The notes: a model not told the origin generated them from the sequence alone. DNA of 64,000 nucleotides from Planctomycetota bacterium (GCA_016714045.1 JADJNY010000009.1:62001-126000), one strand, 5' to 3'. Counted from the first letter of the stretch, positions 42,442-52,162 are shown. Program-made: numbers and translations.

Positions 42442-45400
42442 ATGACGCCCCAAAACCACGGCCCCGACGACTGGACGCGGCACGCGAACGCGCTTCGACG
42501 GCTCGCGCGCGGGCTCGTGCGCGACGCGGACGATCGCGAGGGGCTCGTCCAGTCGACGCTCGCCGCCGCGGTCGAGCGCTCCGAGCGCTCCGTCTCGTGG
42601 TCGTGGCTCGCCGCGGTGCTGCGCAATCGGGCGCGCGACCTCGCGCGGCTGCGCGCGCGGCGCGGAGAAGCTCCCGAGCGCGAGCTCGCGAGCGCGTGGC
42701 CCGCTCCGGGCGAGGTCGCGCAGCGCCTCGAGCTCCAAGAGCACCTCGTGCGCGAGCTGCGCGCGCTCGACGAGCCGTACCAGAGCACGCTGTACCTGCG
42801 CTACTTCGAGGAGCTCGCTCCGTCCGCGATCGCCGCGCGCACCGCGACGCCGGTGAAGACCGTCAAGACACGCCTCGAGCGCGGGCTCGCGCTCCTGCGC
42901 GAACGCATGGAGCGCAAACACGGGAGCGCGACGCGCGAGCGCTTGCTCGCTTTGCTCGCGTTGCCGAGCTCGACCCCGATCGCGCCGACGGTACCGACTG
43001 CGCCCGTCGCGCCGATCGCTCGCCACGCGCCTGGATCGAACGCCGCGGCGCGCCCGGAGCCGCTCGGCGCTCCGCACGGCGCGCTCGGACACGGAACGCA
43101 CGCCGCGAGCTCGCTCGCGAAGGGAGGACTCGTCGTCATGGGAAAGAAACTCGCCGCGCTCGCCTGCGTCCTCGTCCTGCTCGCCTGCTGGTGGCTCGCG
43201 ACGCGGTCCGACACGGGCTCGTCCTCCGCGGCGCACGGCACGCTCGCGTCGGCCGACGCGCTCCACCCGACCGACGCGCCGCCCGCGCTTGACGCGCCCG
43301 CCGCGGCGAGCGAGCGCGAGTCCGGCGCGAGCACGCCGATCGCGAACGCTCCCGCCGCGGCGCCGACGCGCGGCACGCTGCGCATCCTCGCCGCGTGGTC
43401 GGGCGCCGCGCCGGCGGAGGAGCTCGCCGCCGCGGACGTCTCGATCGACGTGCGCTCGTCCGAACGCGCGCCGCGGTTCCCCGACCGCCCGCTCGTGCGG
43501 CTCGTCACGGACGGGCGCGGTCGAACGCTCGCGACCGACCTTGCGCCCGGCCCCGTCGAGGTCACATCCGACCGCGGCGGCTCCGTCCGCGCGGAGGTCG
43601 TCGCCGGCGAGACGCGCGACGTCGTCGTGCGGATCCCCGCGGGCCTCGCCGCGACGGGGTGCGTGCTCGACGCCGCCGAGCAGCCCGTCGCGAACGCGAC
43701 GATCTGGATGACGACGGGGCACATGGACTGCTTCGCGATGTCGCCCGTCGCGCTCACCGACGCGCGCGGCCGCTTCGCGCTGCGCGACGTCCCCGCGCGC
43801 CAATCAATCGGCGCGACCGCGGCGGGATTCGCGCCCTCCGCGCTCTTCGATTTCGAGCAGGCGCCGCGGCGCGACGGGCCGGTCGAGGTCGTGCTGCGCC
43901 TCGCGGAGCGCGGCGTCGCGCTCGAAGGGCGCGTGCTCCGCGCGGACGGCACGCCCGCTGCGCGCGCCGACGTCTGCGTCGGGAGATCGAGCTACGAACG
44001 GCCGCGCTCGGACGGGACGTTCGTCGAGACGTGGGGCGGGCGCCTCTCGCGCTGCGACGACGCGGGACGCTTCCGCGTCGACGGCCTCGAGCCCGGCTGG
44101 CAGTCCATCGCCGTGCGCGCGGAGCGCGCGCCGCTCTGGAGCGACGTCGTCGAGGTGAACGCGGGCGAGACGCGCGCGCTCAACGTCGCGCTCTCCGCCC
44201 CCGTCACGGTCGTCGGACGCGTGACGAACGCGGTGAAGGAGCTCGTCACCGGCACGTTCGTGCGCGCGTTCGCGCGAGCTCTGCGGCCCGACTACCTCGC
44301 GATGGGCCAGTACGACGACCCGAACCCGTTCGGCTCGCCGATCACCCTCGCCGGCGCGGACGGCACGTACCGACTCGAGGAGGTGTGGCCCGGCGAGGCG
44401 TTCCTCTACGCGAGCCCGCCGCGCTCGAGTGCCTTCGCGGACGCGTTCCGGCCGGAGATGCACGCGGAGTTCGTGCTCCACGCGCGCCCGGACGAAACGG
44501 CGACGTGGGACGCGGTGATCGAAGCGGGCCGCGCGATCACGGGGCACGTGCGCTACGCGGACGGCGTCCCGATGGCGGACACGTTCGTCAGCGCGGTCGA
44601 CGAGGCGACGTCGGACCGCCGCACGCTGCGCACCGGCCCCGAAGGCGCGTTCGAGTTCTTCGGCCTCGATCCCGCGACGTACCGCATCGAGGTGCAGCTC
44701 GACGGTGCGCCACGCGGAGCGCGGCCGCTCATCACGCGCGGCGTCGCTCCGAGCGGCGCGCCGCTCGACCTCGTCGCCGACTACCCGAGCCCCGAGAAGG
44801 ACCCGAGCGCGAAGGTGCGCGGCGGGTTCCGCGATCCGTCCGGCAAGCTCCCACGTCTGCCCGAGCCCGTGCTCGCGAGCGACGACGGCGTGCAGCGCTT
44901 CCCCGATCGCTCGGACGAGAAGGGCTTCGCGTTCGGCGCGCTCCCCGCGGGGAAGTACCGGCTGCTCGCGATGCTTGGCGAGACGCTCGTCCACGCCGGC
45001 GAGCCGTTCGAGCTCGCGCGCAGCGAGGAGCGCGACCTCGGCGCGATCGAGGTCGGGGCCGGCGGGACGCTGACGCTGCGGGTGAAGCGCGCGCCGGGGT
45101 TCGAGCGCGCGGACGCGAAGCTCTACCTCGAGTTCGCGGGGCTCGCGGGCGGCACGCTCCACGACGTGCCGCTCGAGGGCGACCTCGTGCTCAAGAGCGT
45201 CGCGGCGGGCCGCCACGTCGCGACGCTGTACGCGCCCGGCGCCGTCGCGAGCGCGCGGCGCGAGTTCGACGTCGCGGGCGACACGCGGGTCGAGCTCGCG
45301 CTCGTTCCCGGCGTCGCGCGCCGGCTCCAGTTCACGCAGCCCGACTCGAGCGCCGCGGAGTGGATCGACGTCGCGATCACGAGCGCGGACGGCGCGACGT

Positions 45401-45585
45401 TCTACGCCGGGGAGTTCCGCGGCAACCCGGCGGAGCCCTTCCCGTTCGTCGTGGAGCTCGCGTTCCCGCCGGGCCGCTTCACGGTCCGAGCGAGCACGAA
45501 GACCGGAATGCGAGTCGAGCACGCGTTCGAGGTCGGCGCCGAGCTCGGCACCGCCGAGCCGATCACGCTGCCGCTCGCTCCCTGA
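42442..45585 (+). CDS. ECF-type sigma factor fused to a transmembrane helix and carboxypeptidase-regulatory-like domains (second copy)
   Basis: 1047 residues. Residues ~10-75 are sigma region 2-like (LARGLVRDADDREGLVQSTL, SWLAAVLRNRARDLARLR). Residues ~105-155 are region 4-like (EPYQSTLYLRYFEELAPSAI, TPVKTVKTRLERGLALLRER). An Ala/Pro linker leads to a helix at ~236-253 (KLAALACVLVLLACWWLA). About 790 residues of CarboxypepD_reg-type units follow (LEGRVLRADGTPAARADVC, ATGCVLDAAEQPVANATIW). The layout equals that of the gene at 5642-8617. An internal ribosome-binding site and ATG at 43138 sit just before the helix. It converges on the collagen-like gene. Confidence 0.86.
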   Translation: MTPQNHGPDDWTRHANALRRLARGLVRDADDREGLVQSTLAAAVERSERSVSWSWLAAVLRNRARDLARLRARRGEAPERELASAWPAPGEVAQRLELQEHLVRELRALDEPYQSTLYLRYFEELAPSAIAARTATPVKTVKTRLERGLALLRERMERKHGSATRERLLALLALPSSTPIAPTVPTAPVAPIARHAPGSNAAARPEPLGAPHGALGHGTHAASSLAKGGLVVMGKKLAALACVLVLLACWWLATRSDTGSSSAAHGTLASADALHPTDAPPALDAPAAASERESGASTPIANAPAAAPTRGTLRILAAWSGAAPAEELAAADVSIDVRSSERAPRFPDRPLVRLVTDGRGRTLATDLAPGPVEVTSDRGGSVRAEVVAGETRDVVVRIPAGLAATGCVLDAAEQPVANATIWMTTGHMDCFAMSPVALTDARGRFALRDVPARQSIGATAAGFAPSALFDFEQAPRRDGPVEVVLRLAERGVALEGRVLRADGTPAARADVCVGRSSYERPRSDGTFVETWGGRLSRCDDAGRFRVDGLEPGWQSIAVRAERAPLWSDVVEVNAGETRALNVALSAPVTVVGRVTNAVKELVTGTFVRAFARALRPDYLAMGQYDDPNPFGSPITLAGADGTYRLEEVWPGEAFLYASPPRSSAFADAFRPEMHAEFVLHARPDETATWDAVIEAGRAITGHVRYADGVPMADTFVSAVDEATSDRRTLRTGPEGAFEFFGLDPATYRIEVQLDGAPRGARPLITRGVAPSGAPLDLVADYPSPEKDPSAKVRGGFRDPSGKLPRLPEPVLASDDGVQRFPDRSDEKGFAFGALPAGKYRLLAMLGETLVHAGEPFELARSEERDLGAIEVGAGGTLTLRVKRAPGFERADAKLYLEFAGLAGGTLHDVPLEGDLVLKSVAAGRHVATLYAPGAVASARREFDVAGDTRVELALVPGVARRLQFTQPDSSAAEWIDVAITSADGATFYAGEFRGNPAEPFPFVVELAFPPGRFTVRASTKTGMRVEHAFEVGAELGTAEPITLPLAP
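43121..43140 (+). promoter_or_regulatory. Internal ribosome-binding site and ATG inside the sigma-fusion gene
   Basis: AGGGAGGA at 43121-43128 lies 9 nt before an in-frame ATG at 43138 (residue 233), three codons ahead of the membrane helix. Initiation here would make an 815-residue membrane protein without the sigma region. It is a better Shine-Dalgarno than most annotated starts in the window. Confidence 0.45.
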
Positions 45586-45681
45586 CCGAGCACGCCGCGC
45601 AGCTTGAAAGACCCGGTTCGCACTCCCGGAACGAGCACCCCGTGCAGGCCCGACGACCCGGATCGCCCCGGAACGAAGACA

Positions 45682-45714
45682 CCGCGCGGTCCGGACGAGG
45701 TCCGGAACGCGCGG
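45682..45714. terminator. Hairpin between convergent genes
   Basis: Arms CCGCGCGGTCCGGA and TCCGGAACGCGCGG pair with one mismatch around a 5-nt loop. It lies between the sigma-fusion stop (45585) and the collagen-like gene stop (45738), so it may serve both directions. Confidence 0.55.
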
Positions 45715-45737
45715 CGTCGTTCCTCGAGCGCGCGGGA

Positions 45738-48390
45738 CTACAGCTTGACCATCGCGTTCGCCCCGAACGCCGAGACCCACACGCCCATGCCGTCGAACAC
45801 GACCGCGGTCGCGTTCGGGCCCACGGCGTACGTGCCGATCACCGTGCCGTCGGCGGCGTTGATCTTCGTCACCGAGTTGGCGCTCTGGTTCGCGACCCAC
45901 ATGTTGTAGCCGTCGAACGCGAGGCCGAACGGCGACGGGCCGACCGCGATGGTCTGGAGCAGCGCGCCGTCGCTCGCGCGCAGGCGCGTGACGTTGTTGG
46001 TCGTGTTGTTCGTGATCCACACGGAGGAGCCGTCGAACGCGATCTGCTCGGGGTTCGTGCCCGTCGCGAACGTGCCAAGCAACGCGCCGTCGCTCGCCCG
46101 GAGCTTCGTCACGGTGCTCTCGTCGTAGTTGACGACCCACACGCTCGACCCGTCGAAGCACAGGCCGAACGCGTTCGCGCCGCAGGTGTACGTGCCGAGG
46201 ATCACGCCGTCGCTCGCGCGGATCTTCGTGACCGTGTTCGCGAGCCCGTGGGACACCCACATGTTCGCGCCGTCGAACACGATCTGCGCCGCGCTCACGC
46301 CGACCGGGTAAGTCGCGACGAGCGAGCCGTCCGCGCGCAGGCGCGTCACGCTGTTGCTGCCTGAGTTCGCCACCCAGACGTTCTTGCCGTCGTACGCGAC
46401 GCCGATCGGCGACACGCCGACGGGGAAGCTCCCGAGGATCTCGCCGTCGACGACGCGCAGCTTCGTCACGCTGTTGCTGTCGCGGTTCACGATCCAGAGG
46501 TTCGCGCCGTCGCAGCAAGCCTGGTACGGCCCGAGCTGCGTCGGGAACGTGTAGCCCGTCTCGCTCGCCTCGTACCAACGCAGCGTCGCGATCTGGAGCG
46601 GAGTGCGCCCGAGCGGACCCGCGGCCGCGCTCGTCTGCAGCGTGCCGTCGGGGAAGCGGATGCCGCCGCTCGTCGTGTGGAGCGTGCCGCCGACGGTCAG
46701 CGCGGCCGTGGCGCTCGGGACGTTCGTGCCGACCGCGACCTTGCCGGCCGTGTAGAAGGCGTCGTTGCCGTCGAGGCTCCAGGGCGACGCACCGGCGGGA
46801 CCTTGCGGACCGGCGGGACCCTGAGCACCTGGCGCACCGTCGAGACCCGCCGGACCTTGCGGACCGACCGCGCCCTGCGGACCTGGAGCGCCCGGAGCAC
46901 CGTCCAGACCCGCCGGACCCTGGGGACCGGTCAGACCCTGCAGACCTTGGGGACCCTGCGGACCTTCCACACCCGCGGGACCCTGAGCACCCGGCGCGCC
47001 GTCGAGACCCGCCGGACCTTGCGGACCGACCGCGCCCTGCGGACCTGGAGCGCCCGGAGCACCGTCCTGACCCGCCGGACCCTGGGGACCGGTCAGACCC
47101 TGCAGACCTTGGGGACCCTGCAGACCTTGGGGACCCTGGAGACCTTGGAGACCCTGCGGACCTTCCGGACCCGCGGGACCCTGAGCACCCGGCGCGCCGT
47201 CGAGACCCGCCGGACCTTGCGGACCGACCGGACCCTGCGGGACCCTGAGCGCCCGGAGCGCCGTCCTGACCCGCCGGACCCTGCGGACCGGTCAGACCCT
47301 GCAGACCTTGGAGACCCTGCGGACCTTCCGGACCCGCGGGACCCTGAGCACCCGGCGCGCCGTCGAGACCCGCCGGACCTTGCGGACCGACCGCGCCCTG
47401 CGGACCTGGAGCGCCCGGAGCACCATCCAGGCCCGCCGGACCCTGGGGACCGGTCAGACCCTGCGGACCTGGAGCGCCCGGAGCGCCGTCCTGACCCGCC
47501 GGACCCTGGGGACCGGTCAGACCCTGGAGACCTTGGAGACCCTGCGGACCTTCCGGACCCGCGGGACCCTGCGCGCCCGGCGCACCGTCGAGACCCGCCG
47601 GACCTTGCGGACCGACCGCGCCCTGCGGACCTGGAGCGCCCGGAGCACCGTCCTGACCCGCCGGACCCTGGGGACCGGTCAGACCCTGCGGACCTTCCGC
47701 ACCCGCGGGACCCTGAGCACCCGGCGCACCGTCGAGACCCGCCGGACCTTGCGGACCGACCGGACCCTGCGGACCTGGAGCGCCCGGAGCGCCGTCCTGA
47801 CCCGCCGGACCCTGGGGACCGGTCAGACCCTGGAGACCTTGGAGACCCTGCGGACCTTCCGGACCCGCGGGACCCTGCGCGCCCGGCGCGCCGTCGAGAC
47901 CCGCCGGACCTTGCGGCCCGACCGCGCCGTCCGCGCCCGCGGGCCCTTGAGGTCCTTGCGCCCCAGCAGCCCCGTCCTGACCGGTGGGCCCTTGCGGACC
48001 GGGTGCTCCCGCCGGACCCGCCGGGCCCTGCGGACCGACGAGTTGAGCCGTCGTCTGCACGCTCCCGTCGGGGAACATGACCCCGCCGACGCGCGAACGG
48101 ATCATCCCATCGACGTCCAGGCGGTAGAGCGGGTCGATCGTGCCGATGCCGACGTCGCCGAAGAGGTTGATGTTGAACTCCGGCCCGAGCGGGTAGAGCT
48201 TGCCCATCGCGGGCCGCGACGAGACCGTGACACAGCCCTGCGTCGTTTGGTCGCGGATGCTCTCCGCGCAGTACGGAATCGGCGGCAGCGCGAGGCGCCG
48301 CGTGGTCGCCGGCTGGAGGGTCGGAATCTGGGCCGCGGCCGGCGCAGCGGAGAGGAGCAAGGCGAGCCAGGTGTTGCGCGAGGAGTTCAT
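45738..48390 (-). CDS. Secreted collagen-like (GxY repeat) protein with YncE/NHL-like beta-propeller, interrupted by one frameshift
   Basis: The ATG at 48390 opens a signal peptide (MNSSRNTWLALLLSAAPAAA). A short head with LYRLDVDGMIRS and FPDGSVQTTAQ, like tail-fibre or adhesin shafts, precedes ~400 residues of Gly-x-y collagen repeats (GPQGPAGLDGAPGAQ). A second FPDGTLQTSAA shaft follows, then seven propeller blades (DGANLWIVNRDSNSVTKLR). The frame breaks near 47230-47245, where the minus-strand repeat unit has one extra base compared with its sister units. Downstream the protein continues intact in another frame to 45738. It may be an assembly error, phase variation or a true lesion. Likely a surface fibre. 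Confidence 0.8.
46793..48040 (-). repeat. Collagen-like coding repeat array
   Basis: Nested repeat: a 9-bp Gly-x-y unit, organised in larger blocks of a few dozen residues (GLTGPQGPAGQDGAPGAPGP, then VGPQGPAGLDGAPGAQGP). Blocks are nearly identical in DNA, so recombination or polymerase slippage could change their number. The frameshift near 47235 lies inside it. Confidence 0.9.
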
Positions 48391-49195
48391 GTCGTGGATC
48401 AGGATGCGAGCGGTGCGGAAGACGTCGTCGAGGACGGGCCCCCGATCGACGGGCGTGCTGGACGGTGTGCCCAAGCCCGAGGTGCGATGATTTCCTAGAG
48501 AGACTCGCGCGCCCCGTCCCCACGGGCACGGAGCGTCGAGCGCGCGCGCTGCGCCAGCTCTCCCGGGCCGAACGTGCGGCGCGAACACCCCCACGTTCGA
48601 TTCCGGAGCGAGCTCACCGCCCCCGGATTGCCTCCGGAGGCCGCGAAACGCGTGCGTGGGAGCCCCAGATCGCGTCCGGGCCGCGTGAAACGACCCCTCA
48701 CGAGACGAATGCGCGTCCCGGAGGCTCCCCGCGGCAAGACTACCACGCCGTATTCGGGCTCGCGGTTCGAGCGCGGGGACGTTCGGTCCCTCCGGACACC
48801 TCGCGCACGGAACGTCGCCCCCGTCCGCAACCCCAGGCCCCGTTCGGGGCGCCCCAGTCCGTGCGTGACGACGCTCCGCAGCCCTTTTTTCCCGTTGGTT
48901 GCGGACGGGATCGAAATACCGAGAGCGCGAGCAATGTTCTGCAGCGCGGCGAGCGCGGGGCGCAGGACGCGCTCGCTCCCCGGAGAACCCGCGAGGACGG
49001 CGGGCGTGCGCGTCGGACGGTGCGGGAGCCAGGAGGGCCGCGACCTCTCTCGCAGTGCACGCTCGAACTCCCCCCGCGCCGCGCGGTGGGCCGCGGTCTC
49101 CCTCGCGACGCACGTTCGAACTCCGTCCGCACCGTGCGGCGGCCGCCGTGGGAAAGGAAACAGGCCGACACCATGCCGCTAGGATGGGCGTCCCC
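48391..49195. other. 805 bp without a convincing gene
   Basis: Frames here are Arg/Pro/Ala-rich on both strands, with no motif, signal or conserved look. It contains the 2 x 53 bp repeat at 49036-49141 and presumably the promoters of the divergent genes on either side. A T6 tract lies at 48885-48890. Confidence 0.5.
49036..49141. repeat. Tandem repeat, 2 x 53 bp
   Basis: The units 49036-49088 and 49089-49141 share GGCCGCG at the start and CGAACTCC with a GTGCGG-like end. They are clearly related but diverged. The repeat lies ~55 bp upstream of the lipoprotein gene at 49196. Confidence 0.7.
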
Positions 49196-49909
49196 ATGCC
49201 CGCCCGCTCCGGATCGCTCGGGCCCCAGACCGCGTTCGCGCTCGGGCTCGCGACACTGTGCGTCCTTTCCTGGAGCGCGGGCTGCGATCGCGCCCCGACC
49301 CCGGCGCCGGCGCCCGAACACCCGCCGGGGACCGTGCTGCTCTTGAACGACGTGCCGATCCGCGCGGACGAAGTCGACGAGTACGCAGAGGCCTACGCGC
49401 GCCTCGAGCCCGGCTTCGTCGAGACGCACTGCCGCCGGCTCGCGCTGACGAACGTGGTCCTGCCGCTCGTCGCCGCGCGCGGGATCGACCCGGCGGCGCG
49501 CGACGCGGCCCGCACGCAGGCGGAGGCGTACAAGGCCGCGCTCGATTCCGGGGCGAGCCCGAACGCGCCACTCGCGGGCCCGATCGCCGAGCCGCGCGAG
49601 GGAACGTGGAAACGCGTCGGCCTCGAGGCATGGAACGCGACGATCGACCGCCAAGACGGCGCGTGGTCGGACGTGATCGAGACGCCGGGCGCGTTCCAGC
49701 TCGTGCGGCTCCTGAAGCGCGGCCCGCAAACCGTCGCGCAAGAGGTCTACCTCGAGCTTTCCGTCGTCGAGTTCCCCTATCTCCAGGGCGAGACGCGCGC
49801 GGCGATCGACGCCGCCCTCGACGCCTCGCACCTCGTCTTCGTCGACCCCGCGTGGCGCGACTGCATCCCCACGCTCTGGCAGCACCGCCTCCACGCCGAA
49901 ACCCCATGA
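49196..49909 (+). CDS. Lipoprotein with weak SurA/PpiC N-domain resemblance
   Basis: 237 residues. The signal peptide ends in lipobox SAGC (Cys30). The mature part begins VLLLNDVPIRADEVDEYAEA, the strand-helix opening common in SurA and PpiC chaperones. The end has FQLVRLLKRGPQTVAQEVYL, like a reduced parvulin strand. No active-site set is visible. An ATG at 49184 is an alternative start. Its stop overlaps the next start (ATGA at 49906), so it is translationally coupled to the HEAT-repeat protein. Confidence 0.65.
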   Translation: MPARSGSLGPQTAFALGLATLCVLSWSAGCDRAPTPAPAPEHPPGTVLLLNDVPIRADEVDEYAEAYARLEPGFVETHCRRLALTNVVLPLVAARGIDPAARDAARTQAEAYKAALDSGASPNAPLAGPIAEPREGTWKRVGLEAWNATIDRQDGAWSDVIETPGAFQLVRLLKRGPQTVAQEVYLELSVVEFPYLQGETRAAIDAALDASHLVFVDPAWRDCIPTLWQHRLHAETP

Positions 49910-50829
49910 AGTCCATGAAGCTCTCCGCGTTCGCGTCCCTCGCGCTCGTCTCGGCGCTCCTCTCGGCCCCGTCGGCCCTCGCGCAAGCAGGCGATCCGCT
50001 GCTCCGCGACCCGGACAAGAAGACCGCGAAGTTCGACCCGTCGAAGGTCACGTACCTGACCGCGTGGCCGAAGCCGGCGAAGAAGGACCAGCTCGTCACG
50101 GACATCGATCGCCTGGTGAAGGCCTCGATCCCGGAGATGGCGGAAGGCGGCCACCAGGGCATCGTCGCGGAGGGCACGGCGGCGGTGCCGTTCCTGCTCG
50201 AGCGCTACGGCAAGGAGAAGGACGAGGACGTGCTGAAGCGCGTCCGCGACGTCCTGATCGAGATCACGAAGCCCGAGCAGGCCCGCCTGCTCGCGCAGGA
50301 GTTCGCGCACAGGGACCTCCTGCACCGCACGTTCGCGCTGTGGCGCTGCTCGGCGTGGCCCGATGCGCAGATCAAGCCGCTCGCGGAGGTTGCGTGGGCC
50401 AAGGTCGTGAAGCAGGGCGAGAAGGCGGACGCGGACGAGCGCTACGCCGCCGCGCTGTGCGCGACCGCGTCGGGCTCGATGGCGGCCTTCGAGGCGGTCT
50501 TCGAGATCGCGCAGAAGAGCTGGCCGAAGAAGGGCGCGGAGCTGCGCGTCGCGCTCGAGGCCGTGCGCGGCGCCGACGCGACGAAGCTCCTGCTCGCGCG
50601 CCTTGGCGGCGAACGAAAGCCGAAGATCGCGGCGCTGAAGATGCTCGCGGGCTGCGGCGACAAGTCGGCGCTCGGCACGCTGCGGCCGCTGCTCGACGAC
50701 ACGGACAACGAGATCCGCGTCGTGACGATCAACGCGTTCCGCGGGATCGTCGACGGCGACGCGCCGCTCGACCAGCTGTCCGCGTTCGAATCGATCGAGA
50801 TGGCGAAGAAGTGGAAGGAACGGAACTGA
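49906..50829 (+). CDS. Secreted HEAT-like repeat protein
   Basis: 307 residues. The signal peptide is MKSMKLSAFASLALVSALLS, cleaved near ALA-Q. The rest is helical repeats of 30-40 residues (VPFLLERYGKEKDEDVLKRV, LLLARLGGERKPKIAALKML, LRPLLDDTDNEIRVVTINAF) typical of HEAT/PBS-lyase-like scaffolds. Such proteins usually bind other proteins. It is coupled by ATGA to the lipoprotein before it and lies 31 bp ahead of the peptidase-like gene, so the three form one transcription unit. Confidence 0.78.
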   Translation: MKSMKLSAFASLALVSALLSAPSALAQAGDPLLRDPDKKTAKFDPSKVTYLTAWPKPAKKDQLVTDIDRLVKASIPEMAEGGHQGIVAEGTAAVPFLLERYGKEKDEDVLKRVRDVLIEITKPEQARLLAQEFAHRDLLHRTFALWRCSAWPDAQIKPLAEVAWAKVVKQGEKADADERYAAALCATASGSMAAFEAVFEIAQKSWPKKGAELRVALEAVRGADATKLLLARLGGERKPKIAALKMLAGCGDKSALGTLRPLLDDTDNEIRVVTINAFRGIVDGDAPLDQLSAFESIEMAKKWKERN

Positions 50830-50860
50830 CGCGCGCCGCGCGCCGTCGAGACCCAGCACG

Positions 50861-52162
50861 ATGAACCTCGCGATCTCCAACCTCGTTCCGCGCCGCGCGC
50901 TCCTCGGCGTCGTCGCGCTCGTCCTCCTCGCGCTGCCCGCGCTCGCGCAGGGCAGCAAGAAGGCCGCGCCGAACGCGCCCGAGAACTGCCCGTACTGCAA
51001 GGGCGACGCGAAGCTGCTCGAGGGCGCCGGGCTCGTCTCGCACGGCCCCTTCGAGTTCGGCAAGTCGACCACGACGAAGATCGACGAGCTCCTCCCCGTC
51101 TGCGAGATCCTCTGGCTCGAGACGAAGCACTTCCGCATCGGGTTCGCGCTCGGCTCGTACAAGGTGAAGCTCGAGGAGAAGAAGAAGGTCCTCGCCGAGC
51201 TCACGCGCCTGCACGAAGTGCTGCCCGAGGTGAAGCCCGAGACGCAGATCCTCGACCCGTGGCTGCGCCTGCACATGTACGCGCAGCGGTGCGAGGAGCT
51301 CTACGCGCGCTTCGTCGAGATCATCGCCGCGCAGAACGTCACGTGGCCCGACGGGCCGGGCAAGTGGGCGATCGGCGGCGAGTACTTCGGCGAGGGCCCC
51401 TACCTCGGCATGCAGAAGAAGTACGAGTTCCTCGTGCTGCCCAGCGAGGCCGCGCACGTCGAGTACCTCACGTACGACGCGGGCCTGCGCATCAAGAAGT
51501 CGCAGCGCTGGCACTTCGTCGACCTCGGCAAGATCACGCTGATCTGCCACGCGCAGCAGGGCAACCTGCGCCAGGATCCGGCGCTCCACGGCCACCTCGC
51601 GTTCAACCTGGCGCACAACCTGTACGACGGGATGCTGCACTACAACTACGACACGATGATCTGGCTGCACGAAGGGCTCGCGCACTTCATGGAGCGCGAG
51701 ATCGACCCGAAGTACAACACGTTCGACTCCGACGAGGGCGCCGTCGCGGAGGAGACGAGCAAGGAGAACTGGAAGGCCGAGGTGCTCAAGATGATCGGCG
51801 CGAGCACGCAGCCGCGCTTGGCGGAGCTCGTCACGCTGAAGCGCTACTCCGAGCTCAAGCTCCCGCACCACTTCGCGACGTGGTCGATGGTCGAGTTCCT
51901 CGTGAAGACGCGCCCCGACGAGTTCGCGAAGCTGCTCTGGGCGCTCAAGCGCAACTTCGACGCGAGCGGCATCCCGACGGGCAGCAACCTGAACGATCTG
52001 CACCGCGCGAAGTTCAAGGAGATCTTCGGGTGGACCTACCCCGAGTTCGACGAGGCGTGGAAGGCGTGGGCGTTGTCCGCGTACAAGACGGGCCCGCCGA
52101 AGGGCAGCGACCCGAGCAACCCCGGCGGCTCGGGCATCCCGGGACGCTTCCCGGGCGGTTGA
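50861..52162 (+). CDS. Secreted peptidase_MA-like (gluzincin-fold) protein lacking HExxH
   Basis: 433 residues. The signal peptide is NLVPRRALLGVVALVLLALP, cleaved near ALAQ. ENCPYCKGDAKLLEGAG is a possible metal-binding or structural Cys pair. The later region LAFNLAHNLYDGML, then DTMIWLHEGLAHFMEREID, copies the gluzincin helix pair, but the first HExxH reads NLAHN, so the classic catalytic site is missing. The W-L-H-E-G-L-A part is intact. It may be an inactive binding protein or use altered ligands. It resembles the core of the protein at 11229. Third gene of the 49196 operon. Confidence 0.72.
   Translation: MNLAISNLVPRRALLGVVALVLLALPALAQGSKKAAPNAPENCPYCKGDAKLLEGAGLVSHGPFEFGKSTTTKIDELLPVCEILWLETKHFRIGFALGSYKVKLEEKKKVLAELTRLHEVLPEVKPETQILDPWLRLHMYAQRCEELYARFVEIIAAQNVTWPDGPGKWAIGGEYFGEGPYLGMQKKYEFLVLPSEAAHVEYLTYDAGLRIKKSQRWHFVDLGKITLICHAQQGNLRQDPALHGHLAFNLAHNLYDGMLHYNYDTMIWLHEGLAHFMEREIDPKYNTFDSDEGAVAEETSKENWKAEVLKMIGASTQPRLAELVTLKRYSELKLPHHFATWSMVEFLVKTRPDEFAKLLWALKRNFDASGIPTGSNLNDLHRAKFKEIFGWTYPEFDEAWKAWALSAYKTGPPKGSDPSNPGGSGIPGRFPGG

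Noticed and set aside
46677..48080. Long plus-strand frame with Thr/Arg/Leu repeats
   Set aside because: It is the antisense shadow of the collagen-like repeat array.
48495..48830. 111-residue minus-strand frame upstream of the collagen-like gene
   Set aside because: Arg/Gly-rich with no motif; looks like GC-rich non-coding DNA.
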